Assembly: GCF_000426065.1 (NCBI RefSeq)
Contig: NZ_AUEQ01000001.1
Location: 372,001-436,000 of the forward strand
Direction: 5' to 3'
Length of the DNA stretch: 64,000 nt
Source: Mycobacterium sp. URHD0025
GTDB taxonomy: Bacteria > Actinomycetota > Actinomycetes > Mycobacteriales > Mycobacteriaceae
Part shown: piece after piece, positions 26,109 to 35,323 of the stretch
Layout of the letters: the number at the start of each line of letters is the position of its first letter
Numbering within the stretch: position 1 is the stretch's first letter
Notes under the pieces: model-generated
Database searches by the model: none
Told to the model about the DNA's origin: nothing
Seen by the model: only the letters and a program-made list of their open reading frames with translations
Program-made: the position numbers and the translations under genes

Positions 26109-27545
26109 ATGACCCAGACCTCAATCGTCGGAGCAAACAACATGACTCATCTCACGCCCGAACGCACTGCCACACCACCGTCCTGGTCCCAAACCGTTGT
26201 GGTGTCAGGTTTCGAGCGCACACGCGTGACGAGTTGCCTGGCGCGCATGCTCGGGTTGGCCGTCGCGGTCATCGTGCTCGCGGTCTGCGGATCGGCAATG
26301 CCGCCGGTCGTGCGGGCAGACGAAACTGCCTATCTCCCGTTCTACACGCCACCTAGTCCACTCCCGCCCGGCCTGCCGGGCGACCTCATCCGCACCGAAC
26401 CGTCGCGGCTCGTGCTCGAACCGTCCGGACAGCTCGGAGCGTTTGTCGGCACCGGAACACGGATCATGTACCGCAGCACCGACGCCCAAGGACAGCCCGT
26501 GGCGGTGAGTGGCACCTATATAGAACCCGACGTCCCCTGGCCGGGCAGCGGCCCCCGCCCCCTTCTCGCGTATGCGGTCATGGGCTTTGGCATGGGCGAG
26601 CAGTGTGCACCGTCGCGCATGTTCAATCAGGGCATCCACGCTTCCTTGCAGACCGGCTTTGATGTGATGTTCAACCTGGAAGAGGGATGGGTCGCGACCC
26701 TGCTGGCGCGTGGCTTCGCTATCGTCATCACTGACGGTGTCGGGATGGGTATCCATGACTCTAGGTCTCCGCAATTCCTCAACCGCAACGCTGGCGGAGC
26801 TGCACTCATAGACGCTGCCCGCGCTGCAATGAAGTTGCGCGGCACCTCCCTGGACCCCCACGGCCCTGTTGCCTTTTGGGGGTGGCTTGCAGGCGCACAC
26901 ACGGCGCTGTCAGCGGCTGAATTGGCCGCGAGCTACGGTCCCGAGCTGCACGTCGTCGGCACCTACGCCGCCGCGGCACCAACAGATATCGCGGCAGTGC
27001 TGCCCGCCATGGACGGAAACTTCTTGGCCGGTGTACTCGGCTATGTCCTGCGAGGGATCATGGCGTCCTACCCTGCGACCGAGCAGCCCATCTGGGATGC
27101 GCTCACCCCGCGGGGCGCGGAAATGCTGGCCAACACCGGCCGTCAATGCCTGCTGCAGACCGGTGTCGACTACATGTTTCGTCATATCCAGTTTTGGTTC
27201 AAGCAGGACATCTTCGCTACCGCCGCCGCAGAACCCTTCAAGTCCCTGCTGTGGGCTCAGCGGATCGGCAACGTCAAACCCACCGGCCCGGTCTATCTGA
27301 CGCACAACCGGTGGGATCCCTTTGATCCGTACTCCGCCATAGAACAAACCGCAGCTGACTGGTGCGCAATGGACGCCGACGTAACGCTGTGGACGAATGA
27401 ACAGCCACCGCTGTTCAACAAATTGGACATCAATTCCATGCTGCCCGTCTTTGTCGACGGAGAGCGAAGTATGAGTTGGATCGCCGACCGGTTCAATGGG
27501 ATACCCAGCGCGCCCAACTGCGGACAGATTCCGGCTCCGGCCTGA
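26109..27545 (+). CDS. LIP-family secretory lipase homologue lacking the catalytic Ser
   Basis: Up to 478 residues, with a late signal peptide (core LGLAVAVIVLAVCG, likely cut after VVRA) and the mycobacterial LIP fold (fungal CalA-like): VSGTYIEPDVPWPG, AIVITDGVGMG and WIADRFNG near the end. The nucleophile elbow, normally GYSQG or similar, reads FWGWLAGAH, so the Ser is replaced by Leu. The His-bearing segment near the end (usually like AHALP) reads NSMLPVF, so the His also seems lost. It is probably exported and non-hydrolytic. The start could be ATG 26109 or 26142. Confidence 0.82.
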   Translation: MTQTSIVGANNMTHLTPERTATPPSWSQTVVVSGFERTRVTSCLARMLGLAVAVIVLAVCGSAMPPVVRADETAYLPFYTPPSPLPPGLPGDLIRTEPSRLVLEPSGQLGAFVGTGTRIMYRSTDAQGQPVAVSGTYIEPDVPWPGSGPRPLLAYAVMGFGMGEQCAPSRMFNQGIHASLQTGFDVMFNLEEGWVATLLARGFAIVITDGVGMGIHDSRSPQFLNRNAGGAALIDAARAAMKLRGTSLDPHGPVAFWGWLAGAHTALSAAELAASYGPELHVVGTYAAAAPTDIAAVLPAMDGNFLAGVLGYVLRGIMASYPATEQPIWDALTPRGAEMLANTGRQCLLQTGVDYMFRHIQFWFKQDIFATAAAEPFKSLLWAQRIGNVKPTGPVYLTHNRWDPFDPYSAIEQTAADWCAMDADVTLWTNEQPPLFNKLDINSMLPVFVDGERSMSWIADRFNGIPSAPNCGQIPAPA

Positions 27546-27789
27546 CATGTGACGTTTGCCGCCGTCCGGTTGCGGGCTCCCCCTGAACGCGCGGTGGCCG
27601 CACGCCGGATCGGGCGAATGCAGTTCAATACGACGTTTGCCATGCGCACAGCGAAAGGTACGCTGCGCATATAGCCAAGACGTGTTCTAGGTCACATTTC
27701 TACAGTGAGTGTGCCGCCGCCAAACCTGCCCAGCGCAGCCCGATTGGCCACAGGCAGAGGTGCCCACGACGAGGAAGCGACGTTCCGAC

Positions 27790-28731
27790 ATGAGTTACAT
27801 CGTGCAGACCCTTAGTACCCAGGATCTGGGCGCCAAGGAACGCAGCGACTGGTGGCGAGACCGCGTGTCAGCGATCCACTGTCCGATGTCCTTCGCGCTG
27901 GCCGATGACTACTCCGGGCGGATCGAATACCAGCAGTCGGGTCGCTATCGACTGGTCCGTTGGTGGGGTGACGCTGAAGCACTGACTCGAGATTCCACCC
28001 AGATCCGGCGATCTCCGCACGGATCTTACGAGTTGCTCATCCCAGTCCATGGTCATCTGCAGCTTGCACAAGGGGACAGCGACATCGTGGCGGTGCCACA
28101 CACGATGACGCTCACCTCGCTGGATGCTGCGATGGATATGCGACATGGCGACGACGTCTCGGCGGTAGCCCTTGTCATTCCGCGAGATCACCTCGACTGT
28201 CGACTGGCACAGCCGACCAATGATCGTCCGATATCGCTTGATGCGAGGCGCGGGCTCGGCCGGATCGTCGTCGATCAGCTACGCACGATCCGTGGCGAGC
28301 GCGATCAGCTGGACGGCTTCCAGTTCGACGCAGTCATGGACCGGATCGTCGACCTCATCGCCATCGCCTACAACGATCTCAGCGCACCGCTGGACGATGT
28401 TCCCACCGACGCATTAGTCGATTCAATCCGCCGCTATGTGCGCAGCAACGCACACGATCCGGCGCTGACCGGCGCAGGCATCGCCGCAGGCTTGGGCTGG
28501 TCACTGCGCCATATCCAGAACCAACTGCAACGCGTGGGCACCACACCCTCGGACCTGATCCGCGAGGAACGGCTCGCGCTGGCGCGACTTCGCCTGCAGG
28601 ATCCCGGTTGGCGGGCACAGAGCATCACCCAGATCGCCTTCTCCTCAGGATTCGGCGACCTCAGCACCTTCAGCAACGCTTACCACCGCAGCTTCGGCGA
28701 ACGACCGTCAGACACCCGCACATCTCACTGA
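27790..28731 (+). CDS. AraC family transcriptional regulator
   Basis: About 313 residues. The N-terminal sensor (about 10-180) resembles the AraC-binding domain of NphR/XylS-like activators (ERSDWWRDRVSAIHCPMSF at its start). The C-terminal AraC domain has both helix-turn-helix units (GIAAGLGWSLRHIQNQLQ and AFSSGFGDLSTFSNAYHRSF). ATG 27790 gives the usual N-terminus. The genes for SDR and thiolase follow on the same strand, and the lipase gene precedes it; it is the obvious local regulator of this catabolic block. Confidence 0.88.
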   Translation: MSYIVQTLSTQDLGAKERSDWWRDRVSAIHCPMSFALADDYSGRIEYQQSGRYRLVRWWGDAEALTRDSTQIRRSPHGSYELLIPVHGHLQLAQGDSDIVAVPHTMTLTSLDAAMDMRHGDDVSAVALVIPRDHLDCRLAQPTNDRPISLDARRGLGRIVVDQLRTIRGERDQLDGFQFDAVMDRIVDLIAIAYNDLSAPLDDVPTDALVDSIRRYVRSNAHDPALTGAGIAAGLGWSLRHIQNQLQRVGTTPSDLIREERLALARLRLQDPGWRAQSITQIAFSSGFGDLSTFSNAYHRSFGERPSDTRTSH

Positions 28732-28827
28732 ATTTCTCTGCCAGCATCCGTTAAATACTGCGCGCACAACAACATACGTGCGCAAGGCTCCAAGCTAGTA
28801 ACCCGAACCATCTCTTAGCGTCGCAGC

Positions 28828-29658
28828 ATGGAACCTACAACTCATCCTCTCGCCGATAACGACACCCTGTTCTCTGTCAGCGGCCGCATAGCCGTGGTGA
28901 CCGGAGGATCCCGAGGAATCGGCGCCATGATCGCCCGCGGGCTGGTCACCGATGGTGCCGATGTGATCATCACCAGCCGTAAAGTCGAACAATGCCGTGC
29001 CACTGCCCACCAGATCAATAGCGAGGCAGAGACCCTCGGAGGTTCAGGCCGCTGTAGCTACATCAGTGCCGATCTCTCGACGCCGACCGGCATCGGACAT
29101 CTGGTCAACTCGGTCAACGATCGCCACGAGCACATCGACATCCTGGTCAACAATGCCGGAACCACGTGGGGAGCACCCCTGGAGGACTACCCAATCGCCG
29201 GCTGGAGCAAGGTCCTGAACACCAACCTTGTCTCCCCATTCAGCATCACTGTCGGACTACTCCCGTTGCTGCGCAAAGGCGCCAACGCGCAGCGTCCCGC
29301 CAGAATCATCAATATCGGCAGCGTCGACGGGCTGGTCGCACCGCGGTGGGAGAACTATTCCTACAGCGCCAGCAAAGCGGGCCTGCATATGCTCACCCGC
29401 CATCTAGCCGGCCGGCTGGCACCCGACAGCATCACGGTCAACGCCATCGCACCCGGGCCGTTCCTCACCGACATGCTCAGCCACGTCGCGGCCGACCCCG
29501 CGCAGGAAGACGAGCTACTCAACACCGTCCCCCTCGGCCGCTACGGCCAAGCCGACGACATCGTCGGCGCCGTCAGATTCCTGTCCTCAACAGCCGGTGC
29601 GTTCGTCACCGCTGCCGTACTTCCGGTAGACGGGGGATTCAGCGGCGCCACGAACTGA
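28828..29658 (+). CDS. SDR family oxidoreductase
   Basis: A 276-residue short-chain dehydrogenase with TGGSRGIG, the NNAG motif (ILVNNAGTT), catalytic Ser in NIGSVDG and Tyr/Lys in YSYSASK. The length and the long insertion before the NAG motif recall 3-oxoacyl-(acyl-carrier-protein) reductase-like enzymes of plants and bacteria. It is 46 bp upstream of the thiolase gene, so oxidation of a 3-hydroxyacyl group or a ring alcohol before thiolysis is a reasonable guess. Confidence 0.88.
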   Translation: MEPTTHPLADNDTLFSVSGRIAVVTGGSRGIGAMIARGLVTDGADVIITSRKVEQCRATAHQINSEAETLGGSGRCSYISADLSTPTGIGHLVNSVNDRHEHIDILVNNAGTTWGAPLEDYPIAGWSKVLNTNLVSPFSITVGLLPLLRKGANAQRPARIINIGSVDGLVAPRWENYSYSASKAGLHMLTRHLAGRLAPDSITVNAIAPGPFLTDMLSHVAADPAQEDELLNTVPLGRYGQADDIVGAVRFLSSTAGAFVTAAVLPVDGGFSGATN

Positions 29659-29704
29659 ACCCTCATCCCGACGCACACATCACCAACACCACAGGAGTAC
29701 CCGC

Positions 29705-30919
29705 ATGCCCGAAGCCGTTATCGTCTCCACCGCCCGAACCCCGATCGGCCGCGCCGTCAAAGGATCCCTCAAAGACCTTCGCGCCGACGACCTCGCCGCA
29801 CACGCCGTGCTCGCCGCACTGGCCAAAATCCCCGAACTCGATCCCACTCAGATCGACGACCTGATGCTCGGTGTCGGCCAACCGGCAGGCGAATCCGGAA
29901 ACAACCTGGGCCGAGCCGTAGCCGTCTTGGCCGGCCTCGATCAACTCCCCGGTGTCACGGTCAATCGCTACTGCTCGAGCAGTTTGCAGACAACTCGTAT
30001 GGCACTGCACGCCATACGTTCTGGCGAAGGTGACGTATTCGTCTCTGCCGGTGTAGAGACTGTCAGTCGATACTTCAACGGCGCCTCGGACAACCCCGAA
30101 GGGCAGAATTCCCTCTTTGCCGATGCTCAGTCCCGCACCGCCGCCCGCGCAAAGGATAACGTCAGCTGGACTGATCCCCGAGCCGGGGATCAGCTACCAG
30201 ACCTCTACATCGCGATGGGGCAGACGGCGGAGAACGTGGCCGACTTCAAGCAGGTCAGCCGTGCCGATCAGGACGCCTTCGCGGTGCGCAGCCAGAACCG
30301 CGCCGAAGCGGCCATCCAGTACGGCTTTTGGGGCCGCGACATCACTCCTGTACGTCTACCCGACGGCAGCTATGTAAGCACCGACGATTGCCCACGCACC
30401 GACGTCACTCTCGAAGCCGTATCCGCACTGCCACCGGTGTTCAGGACAGACGGAACTGTAACCGCGGGCAACAGCTGCCCACTCAATGACGGTGCAGCCG
30501 CACTCGTGGTGATGTCTGATTCCAAGGCAGCCGAACTCGGTATCACTCCACTTGCGCGCATTGTCAGCACAGGCGTCACCGGATTGTCACCAGAGATCAT
30601 GGGACTCGGTCCTGTTGAAGCGAGCAGGCAGGCATTGCGACGGGCCAACCTCGACATCGGCGATATCGACCTGGTCGAGATCAACGAGGCGTTCGCTGCC
30701 CAAGTCATCCCTTCCATGCGCGAGCTGGGTGTGGACGAAGACAAAGTCAACATCAACGGTGGCGCCATCGCACTCGGCCATCCTTTCGGTATGACGGGGG
30801 CCCGGATCACCAGCACGCTGATCAACTCGATGATGTTCCATGACAAGCAATTCGGGCTCGAAACCATGTGCGTCGGGGGTGGCCAAGGCATGGCTATGAT
30901 TCTCGAACGCCTGTCATAA
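29705..30919 (+). CDS. Acetyl-CoA C-acyltransferase (thiolase)
   Basis: A 404-residue thiolase with all three catalytic regions: nucleophile Cys90 in NRYCSSSLQT, the His in GGAIALGHPFGMTGAR and the second Cys in MCVGGGQGMAM. It should cleave 3-oxoacyl-CoA with CoA, the last step of a beta-oxidation-like route, or work in reverse. AGGAG precedes the ATG. Together with the ligase (24373) and SDR (28828) it supplies activation, oxidation and thiolysis steps. Confidence 0.93.
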   Translation: MPEAVIVSTARTPIGRAVKGSLKDLRADDLAAHAVLAALAKIPELDPTQIDDLMLGVGQPAGESGNNLGRAVAVLAGLDQLPGVTVNRYCSSSLQTTRMALHAIRSGEGDVFVSAGVETVSRYFNGASDNPEGQNSLFADAQSRTAARAKDNVSWTDPRAGDQLPDLYIAMGQTAENVADFKQVSRADQDAFAVRSQNRAEAAIQYGFWGRDITPVRLPDGSYVSTDDCPRTDVTLEAVSALPPVFRTDGTVTAGNSCPLNDGAAALVVMSDSKAAELGITPLARIVSTGVTGLSPEIMGLGPVEASRQALRRANLDIGDIDLVEINEAFAAQVIPSMRELGVDEDKVNINGGAIALGHPFGMTGARITSTLINSMMFHDKQFGLETMCVGGGQGMAMILERLS

Positions 30920-31084
30920 CATGCCCTGCAGGTTGGTGGCGTCACTCAACTCGGGCATCCAGTGACGTCACTGACCGGAATACGACTCTCACACCCCCTG
31001 CTTGCCCAGTCGGGTGTCGGCATCGAGGTACCTACCGAAAACCCTTACACCGCAACCCAAGCACGACTCGCCCTGCGGCACCAC

Positions 31085-31540
31085 CTAACTCATCAGACGC
31101 GTGATGGCGGCCCAGTATGCCTGACGCTCGTCGACGTGCACCGTCGGGGCGAAAGTGACGACTACAGTCATCACCTGGCGCATGCCGTGATCTGCTGCAT
31201 ATACCTGAGCCGCACCAGTTGTGCGAAATGAGAGAACTTGCATGCGCTCGGTGGTGATCGACTGCGCACATCCAATCGTCGGACAGTCCGCGGCGCTGGT
31301 GTCCACGGGCCGCCCCGGCTGTAATCCGCTGCGTTTCAGTTCCTCAACAACATCACGTGCTATGTGAAAGCTACCTGCCGAAGCAGGCCATGGGGTTTCA
31401 GTGCGCGGAGTCATCGTTGGCCCACAGGCGGAGCCAACTACCGCCCAAACGGCTCCCAAGCCCACGTAAAGTGCAACACTCGAGACTCGCGAGCGCATCA
31501 ACTCGATCAAACGAACCTGGCGAGAATGCGCTTGCCTCAT
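31085..31540 (-). CDS. Exported protein or lipoprotein, function unknown
   Basis: About 151 residues from ATG 31540 (ATG 31498 also possible; the frame opens at 31699). The N-terminus has basic residues, a hydrophobic core (VALYVGLGAVWAVVGSAC) and a Cys followed by Gly, a lipobox-like site though the -3 residue is not the usual Leu. The mature part contains two more Cys (ADCPTIGCAQSI) and a strand-rich tail (MTVVVTFAPTVHV). I do not recognise the family. It lies downstream of the HemD-like gene on the same strand. Confidence 0.6.
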   Translation of the reverse strand: MRQAHSRQVRLIELMRSRVSSVALYVGLGAVWAVVGSACGPTMTPRTETPWPASAGSFHIARDVVEELKRSGLQPGRPVDTSAADCPTIGCAQSITTERMQVLSFRTTGAAQVYAADHGMRQVMTVVVTFAPTVHVDERQAYWAAITRLMS

Positions 31541-31702
31541 AACGATCCACCCCATGCGGAGGCATCCACTCCCATCAGAGAGACCGACAAAAGGTCTGCC
31601 GGCATTTGTTGTTCGATTAGTGATCGAGCCCGCCGGGTCCGGGTGCCGCCACGCACCGCAATGCGGCGTGACTGAGCGTGTCAATCGATTCTGGTTCACG
31701 GA

Positions 31703-32608
31703 TCAGCGTTGCGCTAGGTGGGACTCGACGAGTTTGACGAGCGCGCCGAGACGATAGCGGCGAGGCACGACAACAGGAATACTCCAGGGCGAGAATGCAT
31801 CTGCAGCCATCGGTCCCACGCACGCGACCACAATGTCGCCGCGTAGCGCATCAACGATCGCAGATTCGCGACCGGTGAGTTCGGCGGCGCGCATGATCGA
31901 GGCAACGGCAGGCGCCGAGGTGAAGGTGAGTGCGTCGAGAGCATGACTGGCAACCAGATCAAGAAGTTCATTAAGGCGCCCCGGCGACTCAGGTCCATCC
32001 ACGCGGTAGATCGAGGCGACAACCACCTCCGCACCACGCTCGCGCAGGACCTGAGCTGCGCGATCCAGCGACTGGCCATGCTCCTGCAGGACGATTCGCT
32101 TACCAGACAGATCTCGGCGGCCAAGGTACGCCAGGACATCCTCAAAGCACTCACTCTCCGGCGACCAGTCGACGCGTAGTCCCCGCCCGACCAGTGCACC
32201 GGTCGACTTCGGTCCCCGAGCCAACACCTCGGCACCGGAGACGACTCGGACCAGATCGTGGCCCAGCCCCAATGAGTCTGCGGATTCGAACCAGGAGTTT
32301 ATGCCGGTGCCGGTCGTCGCCAGAAACAGATCCACAGGCCGGCACACCACGGCCTGCGTAATGCGGCGAAGCTCCCGCTCGTCGAGCATCGACGGGACAA
32401 GTGAAAGCCCGGGCGCCCACATGATGTCGGCGCCGCGTCGCTGGAACATCTCGATCTGTTCTCGGGCTTTCCGAGCCGCTGTCACTCCGATCCGGCGACC
32501 TTCCAGAGACCGCCCAGCAGGTGACGAATCGTCTTGTCGCAGCTGTGACGCCGTCACGTTCCTGCCGTCCAACGTGCGGCAGGGACCACTCTCACCGTCA
32601 AGCGTCAT
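31703..32608 (-). CDS. Uroporphyrinogen-III synthase-like protein (HemD domain only)
   Basis: A 301-residue protein whose residues about 34-295 form two HemD-like halves (LEGRRIGVTAARKAREQ; DALTFTSAPAVASIMRAAEL; VVACVGPMAADA). HemD closes hydroxymethylbilane to uroporphyrinogen III in haem and cobalamin synthesis. The opening VTAARKA resembles the mycobacterial proteins that fuse a HemD-like domain to a C-terminal OmpR-type DNA-binding domain (Rv0260c type), but here no DNA-binding domain follows. The HemD-like N-terminus is preceded by a 33-residue polar extension. Confidence 0.8.
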   Translation of the reverse strand: MTLDGESGPCRTLDGRNVTASQLRQDDSSPAGRSLEGRRIGVTAARKAREQIEMFQRRGADIMWAPGLSLVPSMLDERELRRITQAVVCRPVDLFLATTGTGINSWFESADSLGLGHDLVRVVSGAEVLARGPKSTGALVGRGLRVDWSPESECFEDVLAYLGRRDLSGKRIVLQEHGQSLDRAAQVLRERGAEVVVASIYRVDGPESPGRLNELLDLVASHALDALTFTSAPAVASIMRAAELTGRESAIVDALRGDIVVACVGPMAADAFSPWSIPVVVPRRYRLGALVKLVESHLAQR

Positions 32609-33044
32609 GTGTTGATGCTGACATCGCTACCAGCTACTGCCATTGACGAGGTCCGATTTCGTCGCTGCGACAACGAGATAACAGGCGCTGACCGGGTGAA
32701 TAATTACCGATGAGTTGTCCAGCGATTGGTCGATGGCGATCAAGAGCGTTGACCTTTCCTGTCCTCGCGAAGAATCCGGCCACTTCATCATCGTCGGCGC
32801 GACCGGGCGTTGCCAGTGGTGATAATGCCAGGCTGCGTCAGATTGCTGCCACCGCGTTATCTACTGTGTGCCAGGGCTTTTCGTATCGGAAAACATAGAA
32901 CGTCGCAAAGCCCGGGAACTGATCCTTCAGTAGTATCGAACGTCGTCGGTGAACAGCATCAAGCTGGGTGCGGTCCATCACCGAAGAACAGTGGCACTCA
33001 CCGCTCAGTGACCGCCACCAATAGTCCATGACACAAGGAGATCC
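32609..33044. other. Intergenic region with a possible gene remnant
   Basis: About 435 bp between the divergent HemD-like and MhuD-like genes. It must hold both promoters. On the minus strand, 32975 down to 32838 reads protein-like (DQFPGFATFYVFRYEKPWH), possibly the tail of a decayed gene of unknown type. Nothing else stands out. Confidence 0.4.
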
Positions 33045-33341
33045 ATGTCTGTAGTCAAGATCAATGCCCTGCACGTTCCGGCAGGCCAAGGCACTGAATT
33101 GGAAGGTCGCTTTGCTGCACGGGCGCGCATGGTCGACGGCGAACCCGGGTTCGAAGGTTTCACCTTGTTGCGCCCAGTCAGAGGTGACGATCGGTACTTC
33201 GTGATGACGATCTGGGCGAGCCAGGAGTCCTTTGATGCCTGGCGGGCCAAGACGGCTGACCACGGGCCGGTCACCGATGGACACAAACCAGTGGCCACCG
33301 GGGCCGACCTGCTCGAGTTCGAGGTCGTCGACCTGCCCTGA
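33045..33341 (+). CDS. MhuD-like haem-degrading / ABM-domain monooxygenase
   Basis: A 98-residue antibiotic-biosynthesis-monooxygenase fold. It follows the M. tuberculosis MhuD sequence closely (VVKINAL, VPAGQGTELE, LLRPVRGDDRYFV, VATGADLLEFEV). Counting in register, Asn7 and Trp66 of the MhuD active site are present; the haem-ligand His (His75 in MhuD) would correspond to His73 here, with a two-residue shorter loop. MhuD opens haem to mycobilin and frees iron. Strong ribosome binding site (AAGGAGATCC). Haem degradation is likely but the altered loop leaves doubt. Confidence 0.83.
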   Translation: MSVVKINALHVPAGQGTELEGRFAARARMVDGEPGFEGFTLLRPVRGDDRYFVMTIWASQESFDAWRAKTADHGPVTDGHKPVATGADLLEFEVVDLP

Positions 33342-33354
33342 ACCTGCCCGGACG

Positions 33355-33392
33355 AAGCGCCCCCGCCACGAAGTGCATCGGTGGGGGCGCTT
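33355..33392 (+). terminator. Terminator-like hairpin after the MhuD-like gene
   Basis: Arms AAGCGCCCCC (33355-33364) and GGGGGCGCTT (33383-33392) with an 18-nt loop, 13 bp after the stop codon, followed by a partly T-rich stretch. Confidence 0.8.
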
Positions 33393-33583
33393 TGGCGCTT
33401 TTGGCTGACCTCGCGTCCTCGGTAGCGATTCGAGATTGTCGGTTGCGGATCGGCTGCTTCCTAACGGATTTCGGCATCTTCGCCTCTCGCCAGGAATCGG
33501 CGAACAGCGGAGGGTTGACAGGACGCGCGGCATACCGCGTCGTCCAGCAGCAAACAGCAGCCAGAAAAGGGACCACTACGACC

Positions 33584-34666
33584 GTGACCCCACGTCTTTT
33601 CGAACCGTTGGCGATCAGGGGCGTTTCCTTCCGTAACCGGATTTGGGTCTCGCCGATGTGCCAGTACATGTGCCTCGAAGGCGACGGCATGCCCCATGAC
33701 TGGCACCTCGTGAACGCCGGCACCTACGCCGCAGGAGGTGCCGGCCTCGTAATGATGGAGGCGACTGGCATCAGTCCCGAGGCACGCATCACCGCCGAAT
33801 GCACTGGAATCTGGAACGACGCACAACGCGACCGCTGGAGTCGTGTCGTCGACTTCGTTCACAGCCAAGGCGCCCAAGCCGGCATACAGCTGGCACATGC
33901 GGGGCGAAAGGCGTCGGACTATCGCGGGTTCACCGCGCAGGCTGGCCGCACCAAGCCACCCGCCGAGGGTGGCTGGATGACAGTAGCGCCATCACCGATC
34001 CCCTTCACGGGTATGCACGCCCCTATCGAACTGGACGCGGCCGGCATTGCCAAAGTCCTCGACGACTTCGGCGCGGCCGCCCAGCGCGCCGTGGATGCAG
34101 GCTTCGACGTCGTCGAGATTCACGCTGCCCACGGCTACCTCCTCCACCAGTTCCTCTCACCACTGAGCAACGCACGCACTGACGGCTACGGCGGATCACT
34201 TCAGAACCGCGCCAGACTGCTCCTCGAAGTCGTCGACCAAATCCGCAACGTGATACCCGAGACAATCCCCCTCTTCGTCCGCTTCTCCGGTACTGACTGG
34301 GTAGACGGTGGCTGGACTGTCGACGAAACCGCCCGCGTCGCTGGGTGGGCACAGCAACACGGAGCCGACTTCTTCGATATCTCCAGCGGCGGGCTGATCG
34401 GAGACATCTTCATATCGGTGTCACCCGGATACCAAGTCCCACTCACCGAGCGTGTCCGCGAACTTGGCGGCGTTCGCGCTTCCGCCGTAGGCAAAATCAC
34501 CTCACCACATCAAGCAGAAAGTATCCTGACAGAAGGGCGCGCAGACGCCATCTTCCTTGCGCGCGAGCTCACTCGGGACCCGCACTTCGCTCTGCGTGCG
34601 GCACACGAACTCGGAGCGGAGATTGATTACGTCCCACTACCATTCCGCGCAACCGCATGGACCTAA
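33584..34666 (+). CDS. Old yellow enzyme family ene-reductase (YqjM-like)
   Basis: About 360 residues from GTG 33584 (AAAAGGGACC lies upstream). An FMN-binding TIM barrel: SPMCQYM places Cys at residue 26, the position typical of thermophilic-like YqjM ene-reductases; QLAHAGRKA and the His pair in EIHAAHGYLLHQFLSP bind flavin and substrate. It should reduce activated C=C bonds or nitro compounds with NAD(P)H. It follows the terminator of the MhuD-like gene, so it has its own promoter. Confidence 0.92.
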   Translation: MTPRLFEPLAIRGVSFRNRIWVSPMCQYMCLEGDGMPHDWHLVNAGTYAAGGAGLVMMEATGISPEARITAECTGIWNDAQRDRWSRVVDFVHSQGAQAGIQLAHAGRKASDYRGFTAQAGRTKPPAEGGWMTVAPSPIPFTGMHAPIELDAAGIAKVLDDFGAAAQRAVDAGFDVVEIHAAHGYLLHQFLSPLSNARTDGYGGSLQNRARLLLEVVDQIRNVIPETIPLFVRFSGTDWVDGGWTVDETARVAGWAQQHGADFFDISSGGLIGDIFISVSPGYQVPLTERVRELGGVRASAVGKITSPHQAESILTEGRADAIFLARELTRDPHFALRAAHELGAEIDYVPLPFRATAWT

Positions 34667-34736
34667 CCTCGACCTTTGATACTCGACGATGTTTTGCGCC
34701 GTAACCGATGTCGAATGCCTCACCGTGAGATGCGCC

Positions 34737-35231
34737 TCATGGATGCCGTCGGCCCATGTAGATGTCTTTCATCACCGCGATCGCACCGGCGCTCGATGAT
34801 TTAAGCAGTGCGGAAAGACTATTCGCAGACTCGCCGAACCGGCGGCTCTGCTTGCGCGTCTCGGGAGAGATATCGCGCAACACTTTCCAGAATCCGAGCG
34901 CACCGTCACCGATCGCCACCACCAGCGCTGCTATGCCGCGCGGTGGAGGAAATCGCACAGCAAATCCGCCAGACTCGGTGAACCGGTCGCCATAGGCGGC
35001 GACCTCGTCCTGCAATGCCGCCGCGAGCATCTACCGGCCCACGCGTCCATGCGGCGAAGGTGGTGGCGAGCCGAACGAGGTCAACGCAGCCGGCCAGTAT
35101 TTCAGTTCAGAAAAGGACAGGTGGCGCAGGTGGTTTCGCTGCCACGCTGACCAGTCGCCCCTTGAGACGAGTGCCGAACCAAACTCCAAGAAGCTGGTCA
35201 CTCGCCTGCAAGATGAGCCGTCTGAGAACAC
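34737..35231 (-). pseudogene. Decayed TetR-like regulator C-terminal part
   Basis: From 35030 down, the frame reads LAAALQDEVAAYGDRF, then VRFPPPRGIAALVVAIGDGA and LGFWKVLRD, the helical pattern of a TetR ligand domain. Just upstream in the same frame is a TAG (35031-35033), before which the frame stays open to 35231 (for example FGSALVSRGDWSAW). No helix-turn-helix is visible. This looks like a truncated TetR gene with an in-frame stop. The rest of 34667-35323 shows nothing clear. The downstream segment alone could still be translated. Confidence 0.5.
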
Positions 35232-35323
35232 ATGCCATTAGAACAACGGAGGCCGCAGTGCGGCATGCGCGTCGCTCCTGCGGCTAGGGACCATGCCCCA
35301 TGTGCAACAGATAGACCGCGCGC

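Noticed and set aside
34737..35030. Treating the downstream half of the TetR remnant as an intact 97-residue gene
   Set aside because: No start signal is evident, the DNA-binding half is missing and a same-frame stop immediately precedes it.
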